This document shows positions 18,789 through 27,770 of a stretch of DNA of 30,679 nt, one piece after another (positions within the stretch are counted from its first letter, which is position 1; every line of letters starts with the position of its first letter). The DNA is from Spongospora subterranea (taxonomy: Eukaryota > Endomyxa > Phytomyxea > Plasmodiophorida > Plasmodiophoridae). The stretch lies in the NCBI GenBank assembly GCA_900404475.1, contig OUQQ01000143.1:5135-35813 (forward strand), read 5' to 3'. Both the position numbers and the translations under genes were made by a program. The notes beneath the pieces are model-generated. The model made no database searches and was not told where the DNA came from. It worked only from the letters and a program-made list of their open reading frames with translations.

Positions 18789-19846
18789 TTATTTAAAGTG
18801 ATGGATATTGTGATCTACAGCGAATGATGGATTAACAGGTTCCGGTGAGGTGAAATTATGGGGTGTAGCGCCATGACTATGGCTCATATCAACAACGGAG
18901 GGAAGAAGCAAGCCCAGAATCACCATCCCAATCATAGTCCAAGATACCGGAGTGCCTTCTTTGTGGATAACTTCAGGTAATATGTGGATGGCGGCGACGA
19001 ACAGGAATGTGCCGGCCGAAAACAGCATCAGGATCCCTAACCGTTCCTGGCTCAATTCTTTCTCTTTGTCGGCGAACATGATGTATGTACAAATGGAGGC
19101 TATCGGGGCGGATGCGGCCAGCAAGATCAAATTTCTGATTAATACGCTTTTGGGCCGGTTCTGGTGCATAAGATGGGTGATGATAGTGAAGCTGGCTGGG
19201 GCTTTATGCAGAACGAGGGCCATAAACACCATGAACTCGACCGAGGACTCATGGGATAGGGAGGCGGCTCCCATAGCAATACCATCGGCCGCTGAATGCA
19301 CTAACAGACCAATAAAGGCAGAAGAATGAGAGTGGGACCTGATATAGCGATAATGAACGATCACAAGATATTCACTATAAAATGTGCCCTAAATACTTAT
19401 GATCACCGACATTACTTGCTAACGGAGTCAACTCAGAACCCGGCTTCTTTTTAGGCTCTTCTTGGGCGGGTAATCGATCCACTACGAGCATGAAAGCAAA
19501 CCCAAGAGCTATAGATATTCCAAAAGATTTGGGTAATCCTTGAGAACATGCATCATGATAAAGCATATGAATACCCTCAGGAATAATCACAGATATCGCC
19601 TGATCAGATGATTAAAACGGGGAGAGCAAAACGATTTGAAAAACTAGAAAGGTGTTGTTGGTTAAATATATAATCATATACCGTTCCCATGAATAATCCA
19701 GCTCCTGCTCCATTGATATACGACATCATTCCGGTTGTGTTCACGAACTGGCGGGGCGATCCGATCCATATAGGAACCAGGCCGGGGAGGATACTGCCGA
19801 AAAACATGCCCAGCGCCATGACAAGCAAATCAGACAAGGATCCCAT
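18789..19846 (-). CDS. SLC39A9: ZIP-family zinc transporter, ZIP9/SLC39A9 type
   Basis: Three exons (19846-19682, 19599-19397, 19338-18789; introns of 82 and 58 bases, phases 0 and 2) give 305 codons, nearly the length of ZIP9. ZIP9 moves zinc into the cytosol from the Golgi or cell surface. Membrane segments appear in order: DLLVMALGMFFGSILPGL, the GAGAGLFMGTAISVIIPEGI segment spanning intron 1, SIALGFAFMLVVD, then the metal-site helices with HSAADGIAMGAA and HKAPASF, and two C-terminal segments (LGILMLFSAGTFLFVAAIHI, MIGMVILGLLLPSVVDM). The cytosolic loop is short, with HKSHSHSS formed at the second splice. The C-terminus has a His-containing tail. It is convergent with the BTB-SPRY gene, 47 bases apart. 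Confidence 0.92.
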
Positions 19847-20145
19847 TGGTGGCCCGGATGGAATCTAGCCAGCAGGGCAGCACTTTGCCCTGGTTGGGCG
19901 GCGACTCCAGCGCTCGTTCCGCACGATAATGTGGCTGGCATGGTCACATGGCGCATCATTAGCTGTTACCATTCTCGACATCTGAGTATGTTATTAATAG
20001 TCACCAGCTCGACAGAAACGGTGCTAACGGAGCATAGAGGATTGGTTAGCCAAAGCTTCATTGGATTTAATCCCAGTTTTATGAGCCCCCAAATTAGGTC
20101 AATGATACACATAAGACGACTAGGGAGAAATTCATCAACGATAAT
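19847..20145. other. Region upstream of ZIP9
   Basis: About 300 bases between the ZIP9 start and the stop of the next minus-strand ORF. Minus ORF 19741-19959 overlaps ZIP9 in another frame and looks like a shadow. No other structure was seen. Confidence 0.35.
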
Positions 20146-20421
20146 TTATTGGCACACGGAATCAGGCTTTGAGCGCGGATTATGACGAAACTGAGACTCT
20201 TGAAAGATTGAGAGACAAAAGACATTACCGTTGCGAAAGATTTGAGGCTCTCGATAGAAAATAACAAACAGCAACACGTACTTTAACATTTCGATAATGC
20301 CGTAACCAGGAAGATACGTAGACCTGACGATTGCAAACTGACCTTGCTGTATTTGTTGTTCGCCACCCTCTAGGAGTGAATAACGCCTTTTGGCATTATC
20401 TGGTCGTTCAACTTCCGTCAC
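20146..20421 (-). CDS. Small hypothetical protein with one hydrophobic segment
   Basis: A 91-codon ORF with an ATG start reads TEVERPDNAKRRYSLLEGG, then QQIQQGQFAIVRSTYLPGYG, then a hydrophobic segment EMLKYVLLFVIFY, which could be a membrane anchor. The first half has the look of real coding sequence. The second half is less convincing, and a GTACGT donor at the AAG codon after EML could remove it by splicing to a short terminal exon. I recognise no family. It lies between ZIP9 and the 31-bp repeats, divergent from USP5. Confidence 0.4.
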   Translation of the reverse strand: MTEVERPDNAKRRYSLLEGGEQQIQQGQFAIVRSTYLPGYGIIEMLKYVLLFVIFYREPQIFRNGNVFCLSIFQESQFRHNPRSKPDSVCQ

Positions 20422-20434
20422 GTCATCTGCTTTA

Positions 20435-20527
20435 CCAGTATCGGCCTACACCTCTGTAGTGTACACCAGCATCGGCCTACACCTCTGTAGTGTACACCAG
20501 TATCGGCCTACACCTCTGTAGTGTACA
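20435..20527. repeat. Three tandem copies of a 31-bp repeat
   Basis: The unit (starting ccagtatcggcctacacctc and continuing tgtagtgtaca) occurs three times head to tail at 20435, 20466 and 20497, with a degenerate fourth beginning at 20528. The copies differ at one position (ccagt versus ccagc). Each contains the imperfect inverted pair ctacac / gtgta. The array lies about 140 bases upstream of the USP5 start codon. Confidence 0.9.
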
Positions 20528-20533
20528 CCGGTA

Positions 20534-20557
20534 TACTGTGTACAACTACACACAGTA
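20534..20557. repeat. Inverted repeat (8-bp stem, 8-base loop)
   Basis: TACTGTGT at 20534-20541 pairs perfectly with ACACAGTA at 20550-20557 around an 8-base loop. It directly follows the 31-bp repeat array in the presumed USP5 promoter region. Confidence 0.75.
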
Positions 20558-20666
20558 CATGGTGCAGCCCCGCTGCAGCCCTCCGCGATTAGTGTCTGAT
20601 CTACACCACTTTAGTTGATATTGGAGGCGACATTTAGTTCATTACCATATTGCGTCAGACACTATC

Positions 20667-23345
20667 ATGACCGTTCATTGCCAGCATCTGGTGTCGGCGA
20701 TCCCTTCATCACTTGCACCGCCGGATCCATCTACCGTTGTCTTAAACCATGAATGCTCTCAATGTTTCCATACACCTGTCAATACCTTACCATAATGCTT
20801 ATTGAAATTTCGAATCTAAGTGTTGCTGACAGGAGGCAGAAAGTGGCCTTTTTATCTGCACCCAATGCTTCAACGGAGGATGTCTAGATCATGCAAAACG
20901 GCATGCTGAGGTCTCATCGCATACCATCGCTTTGCATTCCTCACGACATTTGATACCTGTTCAACCTGATTCCGCCCGTCCGCAAAAGGTATTGTTGTCT
21001 TGATGTTTTGCATCAATGTATGCCAAGCGTATGGTTTAAGGTTACCAAACTAGCAATTGGAGGGGAAGGAGGGTTTCCTTTGCCGTCGTCGCCTGCGTTT
21101 AAACAGGTCACATCGTTTAGATGCATGGTTTGCCCTGATGCTCCAGAGAAAGAAACCGCAGGTTTCGAATCGTTTGTTGACGCCGCTCTCAACCATAAAT
21201 CTCTAGCTGATCAGGTACCTTGCTTACCTATCATTTATCGGTTTGTTGAGCTGACGAATCTCCGATTTCAAGGCCACCATAGAATCATGGGAAGAAGAAA
21301 GAATTTCCTGCGACCATGTGCGCAATCTATCCCAAATTTTCAATGTGGCCCCCTTAAACAAGTCGTCCAGCCATTGCAACGAATGCGACTTATGTTGGTT
21401 CAACCTACAGTTATGGTGACTGATGCTGATAACCATGGGGTTTCAGCCGATAATTTATGGCTGTGCATGACGTGTGGGTTCCTTGGGTGCGGAAGATCGA
21501 TATATGGTGGTGGTGGTGGTAATGATCATGCTGTAAACCATAACAAGTCAACTGGTCACGCTGTTGTTTGTAAAGTAAGTTGTTCGTTTTTTTTTCAAAA
21601 TGATTGAAGTTGTTACCTCGTGCTTGAGTCCATACTCACAGCTATCTATTCTTTCATAGCTCGGGACTATCAGTGCGGAAGGAACTGCTGATATTTTCTG
21701 CTATTCTTGCGATGAGATGCGCCTTGACCCCAACCTCTCGGATCACATGAAGACATTCGGTATTGTCCTCAACGATATGGTTAAAACGAGCAAGACTATG
21801 GCGGAAATGGAACTCGAACAAAATTTGAAACAGTAAGTCATTACATAAATCATTAATTTCAACCCATTGACCTGAATGCACATTATAGTGAATGGAGCAG
21901 AGTAATTGAAGACGGTGTTGCAATGGTGTCACTTTTCGGTGCTGGACATACCGGCCTTCGCAATCTTGGCAATAGTTGCTATATTGCCTCTGTTATTCAA
22001 CTCCTTTTTTCGCTGCCTTCGTTTATTCAAAGGTATTTCATAGAGGGGCAGGTACATATTCAATCATGCACATCGAGGCAACCTTGGACCTGCTATCATT
22101 GCCAGATGGCTAAGCTAGCCCATGGTCTCTGGAGTGGAAAATATTCGCAGCCAGCCGACGAAAACGAAATTGTTTCGAAGAATGGTGTTGTTCCGGCAAT
22201 GTTCAAGCGCCTAATTACTGAGTCTCATTCTCAATTTCAAGGTTCGAGACAGCAAGATGCACTGGAATTTTTCCAGTATTTACTGCAACAAATTAGGCAG
22301 AACGAACATCGGACTGGAATTGATCCCACAGCTCCTTTTGAGTTCGCTTTAGAAGATCGCCTTGAGTGTTCAAAGTGTCATCATGTCCGATACCGAACTC
22401 TCAAGACGACTGACATCTCAATCGAGATTCCGGATATTCACAAGGATGGCGGCGTTTCTATTCTCGACTGCTTAAATCGGTTCGTGTTGCCGTCACCAAC
22501 TGAGTTTAGCTGTCCTGTTTGCAATGAAAGGACCATTGCTGAAATCACACTTCGTGTGCAAACGTTTCCCGATTATCTCCTGGTCGGTACCCGTCGGTTC
22601 GTATTTACGGACTGGGTTCCTCGAAAGCTCAACACCAAAATCGACGTTCCAAGCGGTGTAATCGATTTCGAAATCCTCCGGTCCCGGGGACAACAGCCTG
22701 ACGAGCTGAAATTTCCTGAACATGAATCTAGCCCCAATAAGTTCTGTCCTAATCCAGATTTTCTGTCGCAATTGATTGCAATGGGTTTTGGCGAAAATGC
22801 TTGCTCACGCTCGCTTCAAGCAGTCGGCAATGCCGGTGTAGAACCGGCAATGAACTGGCTATTCGAGCATGGTGCTGATGCTGACATCAACGATCCGATT
22901 GACATTGCGAATTCCGAATCTGGTGGCAGCTTCGATTCCGGTTCTGTAGATGCGTTGGCGGCAATGGGATTCGACAGCAGTCGGTGTCGTCACGCGCTTA
23001 AAGAGACAAATGGGGATATGGAAAGAGCGCTTGACTGGCTTTTTAGCCATGTAGACGATGCGATCCCTTCAGGCACGGATGTGCCGGCGCTACCGGGATC
23101 GCTTGGCCCTGCCAACTACAAGCTTATTGGGGCGATCACACACCTTGGTGAATCAACAAGCTTCGGCCACTATGTCGCCCACGTATATCGTCATGAAGAT
23201 AACCGCTGGGTAACCCTCATTCTCATGTTATGAGCACCGATACTTATTGGATTTTTAGGTTTACTTCAACGATGACAAAGTGTCCGAAGTAGCCAAATTG
23301 CCCATAGAATCGGCGTATATTTACTGCTTTCAAAGAGAAATATAA
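20667..23345 (+). CDS. USP5: Ubiquitin-specific protease USP5/isopeptidase T
   Basis: Eight exons (20667-20777, 20833-20988, 21041-21214, 21273-21393, 21447-21574, 21660-21832, 21889-23209, 23259-23345; introns 49-85 bases) give 756 codons. USP5 disassembles unanchored polyubiquitin chains, sensing the free C-terminus with its UBP zinc finger. Visible order: an N-terminal variant Cys/His finger (HECSQCFHTP spliced to SGLFICTQCFNGGCLDHAKR), TKLAIGGEGGF, the UBP finger (CNECDLSDNLWLCMTCGFLG then CGRSIYGG and NDHAVNH), the catalytic Cys box GLRNLGNSCY (Cys about 318), RQQDALEFFQYL, two UBA domains (IAMGFGENAC, about 578-617; LAAMGFDSSRCRHAL, about 641-682) and the His box FGHYVAHV (His about 715), with FNDDKV after the last intron. 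The two UBAs inserted between the catalytic boxes are diagnostic of the USP5/USP13 group. Confidence 0.95.
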
Positions 23346-23450
23346 TTTCTATATATTGTATATATTTTATATACGCCAGCTATCTTGCGTTGCCAATCAA
23401 CAGTTTGACATTACTATGTGGAACTTTTGTTGTTACGGCTGATCTTCCAT
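23346..23450. other. Convergent 3' gap between USP5 and the phosphodiesterase
   Basis: 105 bases between the two stop codons. The first 30 are almost pure A/T (tatatattgtatatatttta), which probably includes the cleavage signals for one or both transcripts. Confidence 0.5.
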
Positions 23451-25154
23451 CTAGGGAACTGTTCCATTATTGTTTGCCCAGAATTCCTTATTTTCGTCCA
23501 TCTGATTTAAACATTCTTGTGCGTGCGGGACGATTTCTACCCAGAGCGCGAATAGCGGCCGTACGACGAAGCTGATGAAACCAACCTGGGCCTTCGCCAC
23601 GTTGGTGACCTCCCGGTTCATCATGGGCGATATGGGCAGATTTTTTTCCCTTTCGATATCCCCTTGGGCGAAAAACTCCTGCATGAGGAGCCCCGTCCAC
23701 CGCCGGTATGTCGGTAGAGGGCGCGTTGGATTACTGAGATCCGCAACGTGCAACGCTGATCTCAATATGATCTGCCAACACATCTCAAATCCAAAGGTAG
23801 TTTTGCCATGATGAAATCGCCGACCTCCTTGTCTGCTATGAGCTTCTCCCTGACGGCGACTGCGTCGAGTGGCGCTAGCTGAGACGCCAATAAATCCAGG
23901 CTCTTAATTGCATGAACGTGGTTACTCATATCCGTTCCCAGAACCTGTGTTTTAGAACCGTATATAGGGATCAGGACCAGTTCGGGGTTTTGAACAGAAA
24001 CCTCTGGTGGTTATTACCATATTGATGATGAGATTCTTGAAATATAGCCGTTGATCAGGGTGGAGCCGCCCCAGACACATATTGAACTGAGGCTGTTTGA
24101 GAACGGCGATCGCCTCCGATATGTGATCTATGGCGAAGGCCGAAAATCAGACAACAATGGTGTGATCGAAAAATGGAATTCCGCCCGACATTGCTCGAGG
24201 ACGGCCCGATCATTATAGATCAACGCCAGCTGCGATCCGGTCATGATTTCCAGGGCGTTATTCGTGCCGGGATGGCGGAAATCGTGACAGGCGGCGGCGA
24301 CGATCGCCGCCAGCAGATCCAACGATGACAAAATGTGGTCATCGTACATGGGCTTGATGAAGGCGTAGACGGCCGAGACCACATCGGCGGCGTGAATGTG
24401 GTTGTGGAATGGAACCGGTAGGTATCCTCGCTGGATCTCCTGAATGAACAACGCGAACTGGCCGATATTCATGGACAGCTCGTTGGCCATTCCTGACGAG
24501 TATACGATGTGCATCACCAGTATCAACAGCGAGCTGCCGTCTACGATCGATCAGAAATTCCGATCGGGGGGGGGCAGGAGATGAATGGGGGTCCCTCTCA
24601 CCTGTTGATACGTCCAGATCGAACACGTTGAACGATTTCCACGACAACACCAGCTGCAGAATGGGAAATGCTTTAACCTCCCTCAATACACAAACTTTAT
24701 AGAGTAATGCTGCTTGGACAGCATTATTCTTTTTTAGATTTCTGCTCATCGCCGATGCGGCAACGACCTGCAGCGCCCGGGACCGCCAAACCTCAATCGG
24801 GCGCCGTCGTTGGCCATGATCATGATCTGCTAAGGGAACGGCTTTCGACAGGTATTCGCTGTTCAGCCAATCGGCGATATCTCTATCAGTCGGCTCCGGT
24901 TCGGCCTGGACCTGATGGACCTCGATCCCTCGCCGCCGTCTGTACTCGTTGTGAGCCGATTCCATTAAAGAGAGCGCTTTGTCGACGTCGGCGCGTAACG
25001 AGCGATCATGGCCAATCAGTGGATGGTGTCGAAGGCGTCGGATGATGAGTTGGGCATGGACCAGGTCGGATTCCCCAGGAAGAACACGATCATATACTGG
25101 ATCGGGATCAGTTGGATGATCTAGATCATTTCCAAAGCACTGTAAGAGCTTCAT
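23451..25154 (-). CDS. Class I cyclic-nucleotide 3',5'-phosphodiesterase
   Basis: Five exons (25154-24602, 24540-24190, 24127-24018, 23944-23825, 23771-23451; introns 61, 62, 73 and 53 bases) give 484 codons. The enzyme hydrolyses cAMP and/or cGMP at a two-metal site. All catalytic motifs are present: FHNHIHAADV (about 229-238), ACHDFRHPGTNNALE (about 268-282), LALIYNDRAVLEQ, GTDMSNHVHAI, HVADLSNPTRP with the metal-binding Asp near 389, and VAKAQVGFISFVVRPLFALW, which contains the purine-clamping Gln. The region N-terminal to the catalytic core is polar, has no recognised GAF, PAS or membrane segment, and starts at ATG 25154. The catalytic domain resembles PDE1/4/7/9 classes; subclass and nucleotide preference cannot be set from sequence reading. 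It is convergent with USP5. Confidence 0.92.
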
Positions 25155-26382
25155 AAAACACCTGAGAATAATATCTAGATTTACTGGAGACCCCGGTAGA
25201 TAAAACAATAGGGATCAGATCGAGACTCATACGAGGAGGTTTGGTCAAAACTGGGACAGCTATTGGGCGAGTACAGATCGCTCATATTCTATCCGCCTTT
25301 TTGATTGGACTCGTCGTTCCAATGGATGGTCAAAATTCCATGTCATTACGGTCTAATGTGATGGCCACGATTATGGTCAGACGTGTTCGGGCTCAGAACC
25401 GATCAGGGAAACGCCCATCGAGTAATACTGACCCGGAATGGGATCTGGTCTCGATATTGATGAGTGGGAAGGTGTTGGGGCGGCAGGCTCATCGGCGATG
25501 ATCAAGGAGCTGAATCGAGTGATCCATGAGCAAATGGAGCTGAAGAGGTGCAGAGACGAGGAGATGGGCGATGGCGCTCACACAGATAAAGGTGCCGTCA
25601 TGGGGACCAATCGTACTTGTGTTGATGAGATCACTGACAGGTCTGGGGAGATCCCATCGATCACCCATTGAGTCGAAGGGCGCTGCGTCCGAATCTGCTC
25701 ATGGACGCAATTGCCAATACAAATCTCCCTTATCTCGAATCCGTCTGCGCCTCGATCATTTCCGGAACGATGAGCAGGCCCAGGTCCAACTCCATATTAA
25801 ATCTGATCGAATCAGGGCCTTGAGAGGCATCCGATCTGGCAATGATCGCGCCGGGCTGTATCGTCGTCCTGTAATAAGTGGACGAGTTCATGGCGCTAAC
25901 GAGCTGAGGTTACTGGAATCGGGCCGATGCATCGCCACTCCAGCCCCACTACCTCTATACCATATCGTATCGTTCTCACACCATCGATCAGCTCAACCCA
26001 AAACCTGCGCCAACCCTGACCGAGACCGTCGATCATCTCACAGGCCATGGGATACGCCAGGCGGTGATCAAGGCAAAGGTAAAACGGGAGGACGACTACA
26101 GCAAGCCGGTCTGTTGTGTCAACCCCAGGACGGTCTCCGTTCGTCACCAAGATTAGATCAGGTCTCCGAGCATATTCGCGATTATCATCAGGCCGAATTC
26201 GAACGCCATCCAGACGGGTGGATCCGTCATCGGCACCGGCAGCTATTCCGCCTGGCCACACTATATCAATACGACGGTAGTGGATATTCCTCACTATCAG
26301 ATCATCCCATTGGATCTCCATATCATAAACTATGACCCATCTCATCTCAATGTTGTGATCCTCAATCCGGTTATTCTCTCCA
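25155..26382 (-). other. Unresolved region with coding-like minus-strand segments
   Basis: Both strands carry long ORFs here. On the minus strand, 25896-26345 (149 codons, ATG) reads DMEIQWDDLIVRNIHYRRID and IVWPGGIAAGADDGS, and a following frame near 25740-25900 reads MNSSTYYRTTIQPGAIIARS and FNMELDLGLLIVPEM. These look like exons of one gene and match the strand of the neighbouring 360-aa ORF. The plus strand is also open (25571-26335) but its composition (Arg/His/Ser-rich) looks like a shadow. I found no family and could not fix introns. Confidence 0.3.
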
Positions 26383-27465
26383 TTAATATATCTGTGTCCG
26401 TCGTTGCGATCGCTTCAGATTCTCCATCATCTGCTGCTGTGTGTGGATCACATTTGTCCTATAGCTGTGCTGTAGCGCCAGCTCGTGTCGATCGCGTTCC
26501 CCGCTCTCGATCCTTCCCTCGACCTTCCTATCGGTTGGGCATATCCCGCCCGAGAACCTGTAATTGATCACATCACTGCCCAAACTCCAGTTCTTGTCAA
26601 CGGTCCTCATCGCGGTCGTTTTCGCTTCCCGATCTTCACCTAGCGCCAACGTCTGTATCGTCCTCGCGGCCGTATCCACATCCGGTGATCGCAGGGGTCG
26701 TCGTGCTGGCCGGAACGGTTCCTGTTGCCGCGATCGGCGATGATGTAAGGGAAACGAGCGATTTCCCTCCTGTCCTGACTGATGATGTCGATTGGGTGTT
26801 TGAGCGAATTCTGGTTCATGCTGCGTGATTATATCCCTAGATCTCCACATATGCGATATAGGATATCGTGCAGGTTTCGGCTCCGTTTCATATCCTTTGG
26901 GTGTTGGAACATGGCGAAAACATGGTCGAAATCCCCTCTCGACATCGGTCCTCTTCCCAGCTCTACTGGAATCATACGGTAACCGCGGTCCTTTGCTCTT
27001 GCGATAATCTGGACCTTCGTGAACTCCATGAAATAACTTGGAAGATGCGATGGGATAGGGCTTCCTATCTGGCACATGAACTAGCAGGTCTCCTTCTAAA
27101 ATTGGGTCCCGTTCAGAGCAAGGCGATGGACCAATGTGAGAGCGATTGTCGCAGACTGAGGCGCGACTGCTCAACAGGACGGATCCACCGTGAAAACTGG
27201 AGGGTTGAACCGTACGAGGGATATTGGAGAACCAATCCCAGGTCTTGCTGGCCGATGGGATCCGATCCGCTATTCCAGCGAACGGAATCGGCTGAGCGTC
27301 GGATCGCGATGGGGCAGGGACGGGATTAGGTCGACGGTTGGACTCCCCTAGAATATCCCACATCTGATTGGACAGCTTCCAAGGCGGATGTGAGTTGGGA
27401 GCAGCGCCATGACAGTGATTGGGTCGGATGCTGGAGGAATATGGATCTGGGTCGCGGCGCGCCAT
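26383..27465 (-). CDS. Orphan 360-aa basic protein, single exon
   Basis: An uninterrupted ORF with an ATG start encodes 360 residues rich in Arg, Ser, Pro and His. Local segments look selected: IPFAGIADRIPSASKTWDWF, KPYPIASSKLFHGVHEGPDY, SHMWRSRDIITQHEPEFAQT, and a helical C-terminus (ELALQHSYRTNVIHTQQQMM). Part of the same DNA is open in another minus frame (26829-27077) and on the plus strand (26868-27329), so the frame choice is not certain. There are no transmembrane segments. The Pro/Ser/Arg composition with short Trp/Phe motifs recalls ciliary microtubule inner proteins, but that is only an impression. It could be joined to coding segments downstream on the same strand. Confidence 0.45.
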   Translation of the reverse strand: MARRDPDPYSSSIRPNHCHGAAPNSHPPWKLSNQMWDILGESNRRPNPVPAPSRSDAQPIPFAGIADRIPSASKTWDWFSNIPRTVQPSSFHGGSVLLSSRASVCDNRSHIGPSPCSERDPILEGDLLVHVPDRKPYPIASSKLFHGVHEGPDYRKSKGPRLPYDSSRAGKRTDVERGFRPCFRHVPTPKGYETEPKPARYPISHMWRSRDIITQHEPEFAQTPNRHHQSGQEGNRSFPLHHRRSRQQEPFRPARRPLRSPDVDTAARTIQTLALGEDREAKTTAMRTVDKNWSLGSDVINYRFSGGICPTDRKVEGRIESGERDRHELALQHSYRTNVIHTQQQMMENLKRSQRRTQIY

Positions 27466-27770
27466 GTAGTTGGCTGGCTCAGCACCACTGGGATGATGGT
27501 CAGGAGATATTGGCCCTACGACTCACACTGCACAGGGCAAGGATCACCCATGTACGATTGATCGAACTAACACGTATACCACTTCATTTGGGCTCTCAAA
27601 AATAACTGCTCAAAATCTTTTGCTACATGTATCACAGAAAGAAAATAAGCTTCATAAATATTGAACAATACAAAAAGGCATTGATGAGGACAAACACAGA
27701 AAAAAGGTACGATAGGTTACCGTAGGAAGGGAGCTCCACCTACGATGGTCTGATACATCAGTATTGTTTA
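27466..27770. other. Intergenic: AMFR 3' flank and orphan gene 5' flank
   Basis: About 300 bases between the AMFR stop and the ATG of the orphan ORF. The middle (27600-27720) is A/T-rich with no coding character. No other feature was seen. Confidence 0.4.

Noticed and set aside
20435..20527. CRISPR-like array
   Set aside because: Units are directly adjacent with no spacers, and the context is eukaryotic; it is a tandem repeat.
21224..21436. Minus-strand ORF inside USP5
   Set aside because: Antisense to USP5 exons whose zinc-finger motifs are unambiguous.
25571..26335. Plus-strand ORF of 254 codons
   Set aside because: Composition looks like a reverse complement of coding sequence; minus-strand segments over the same bases read better. 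Not fully settled.
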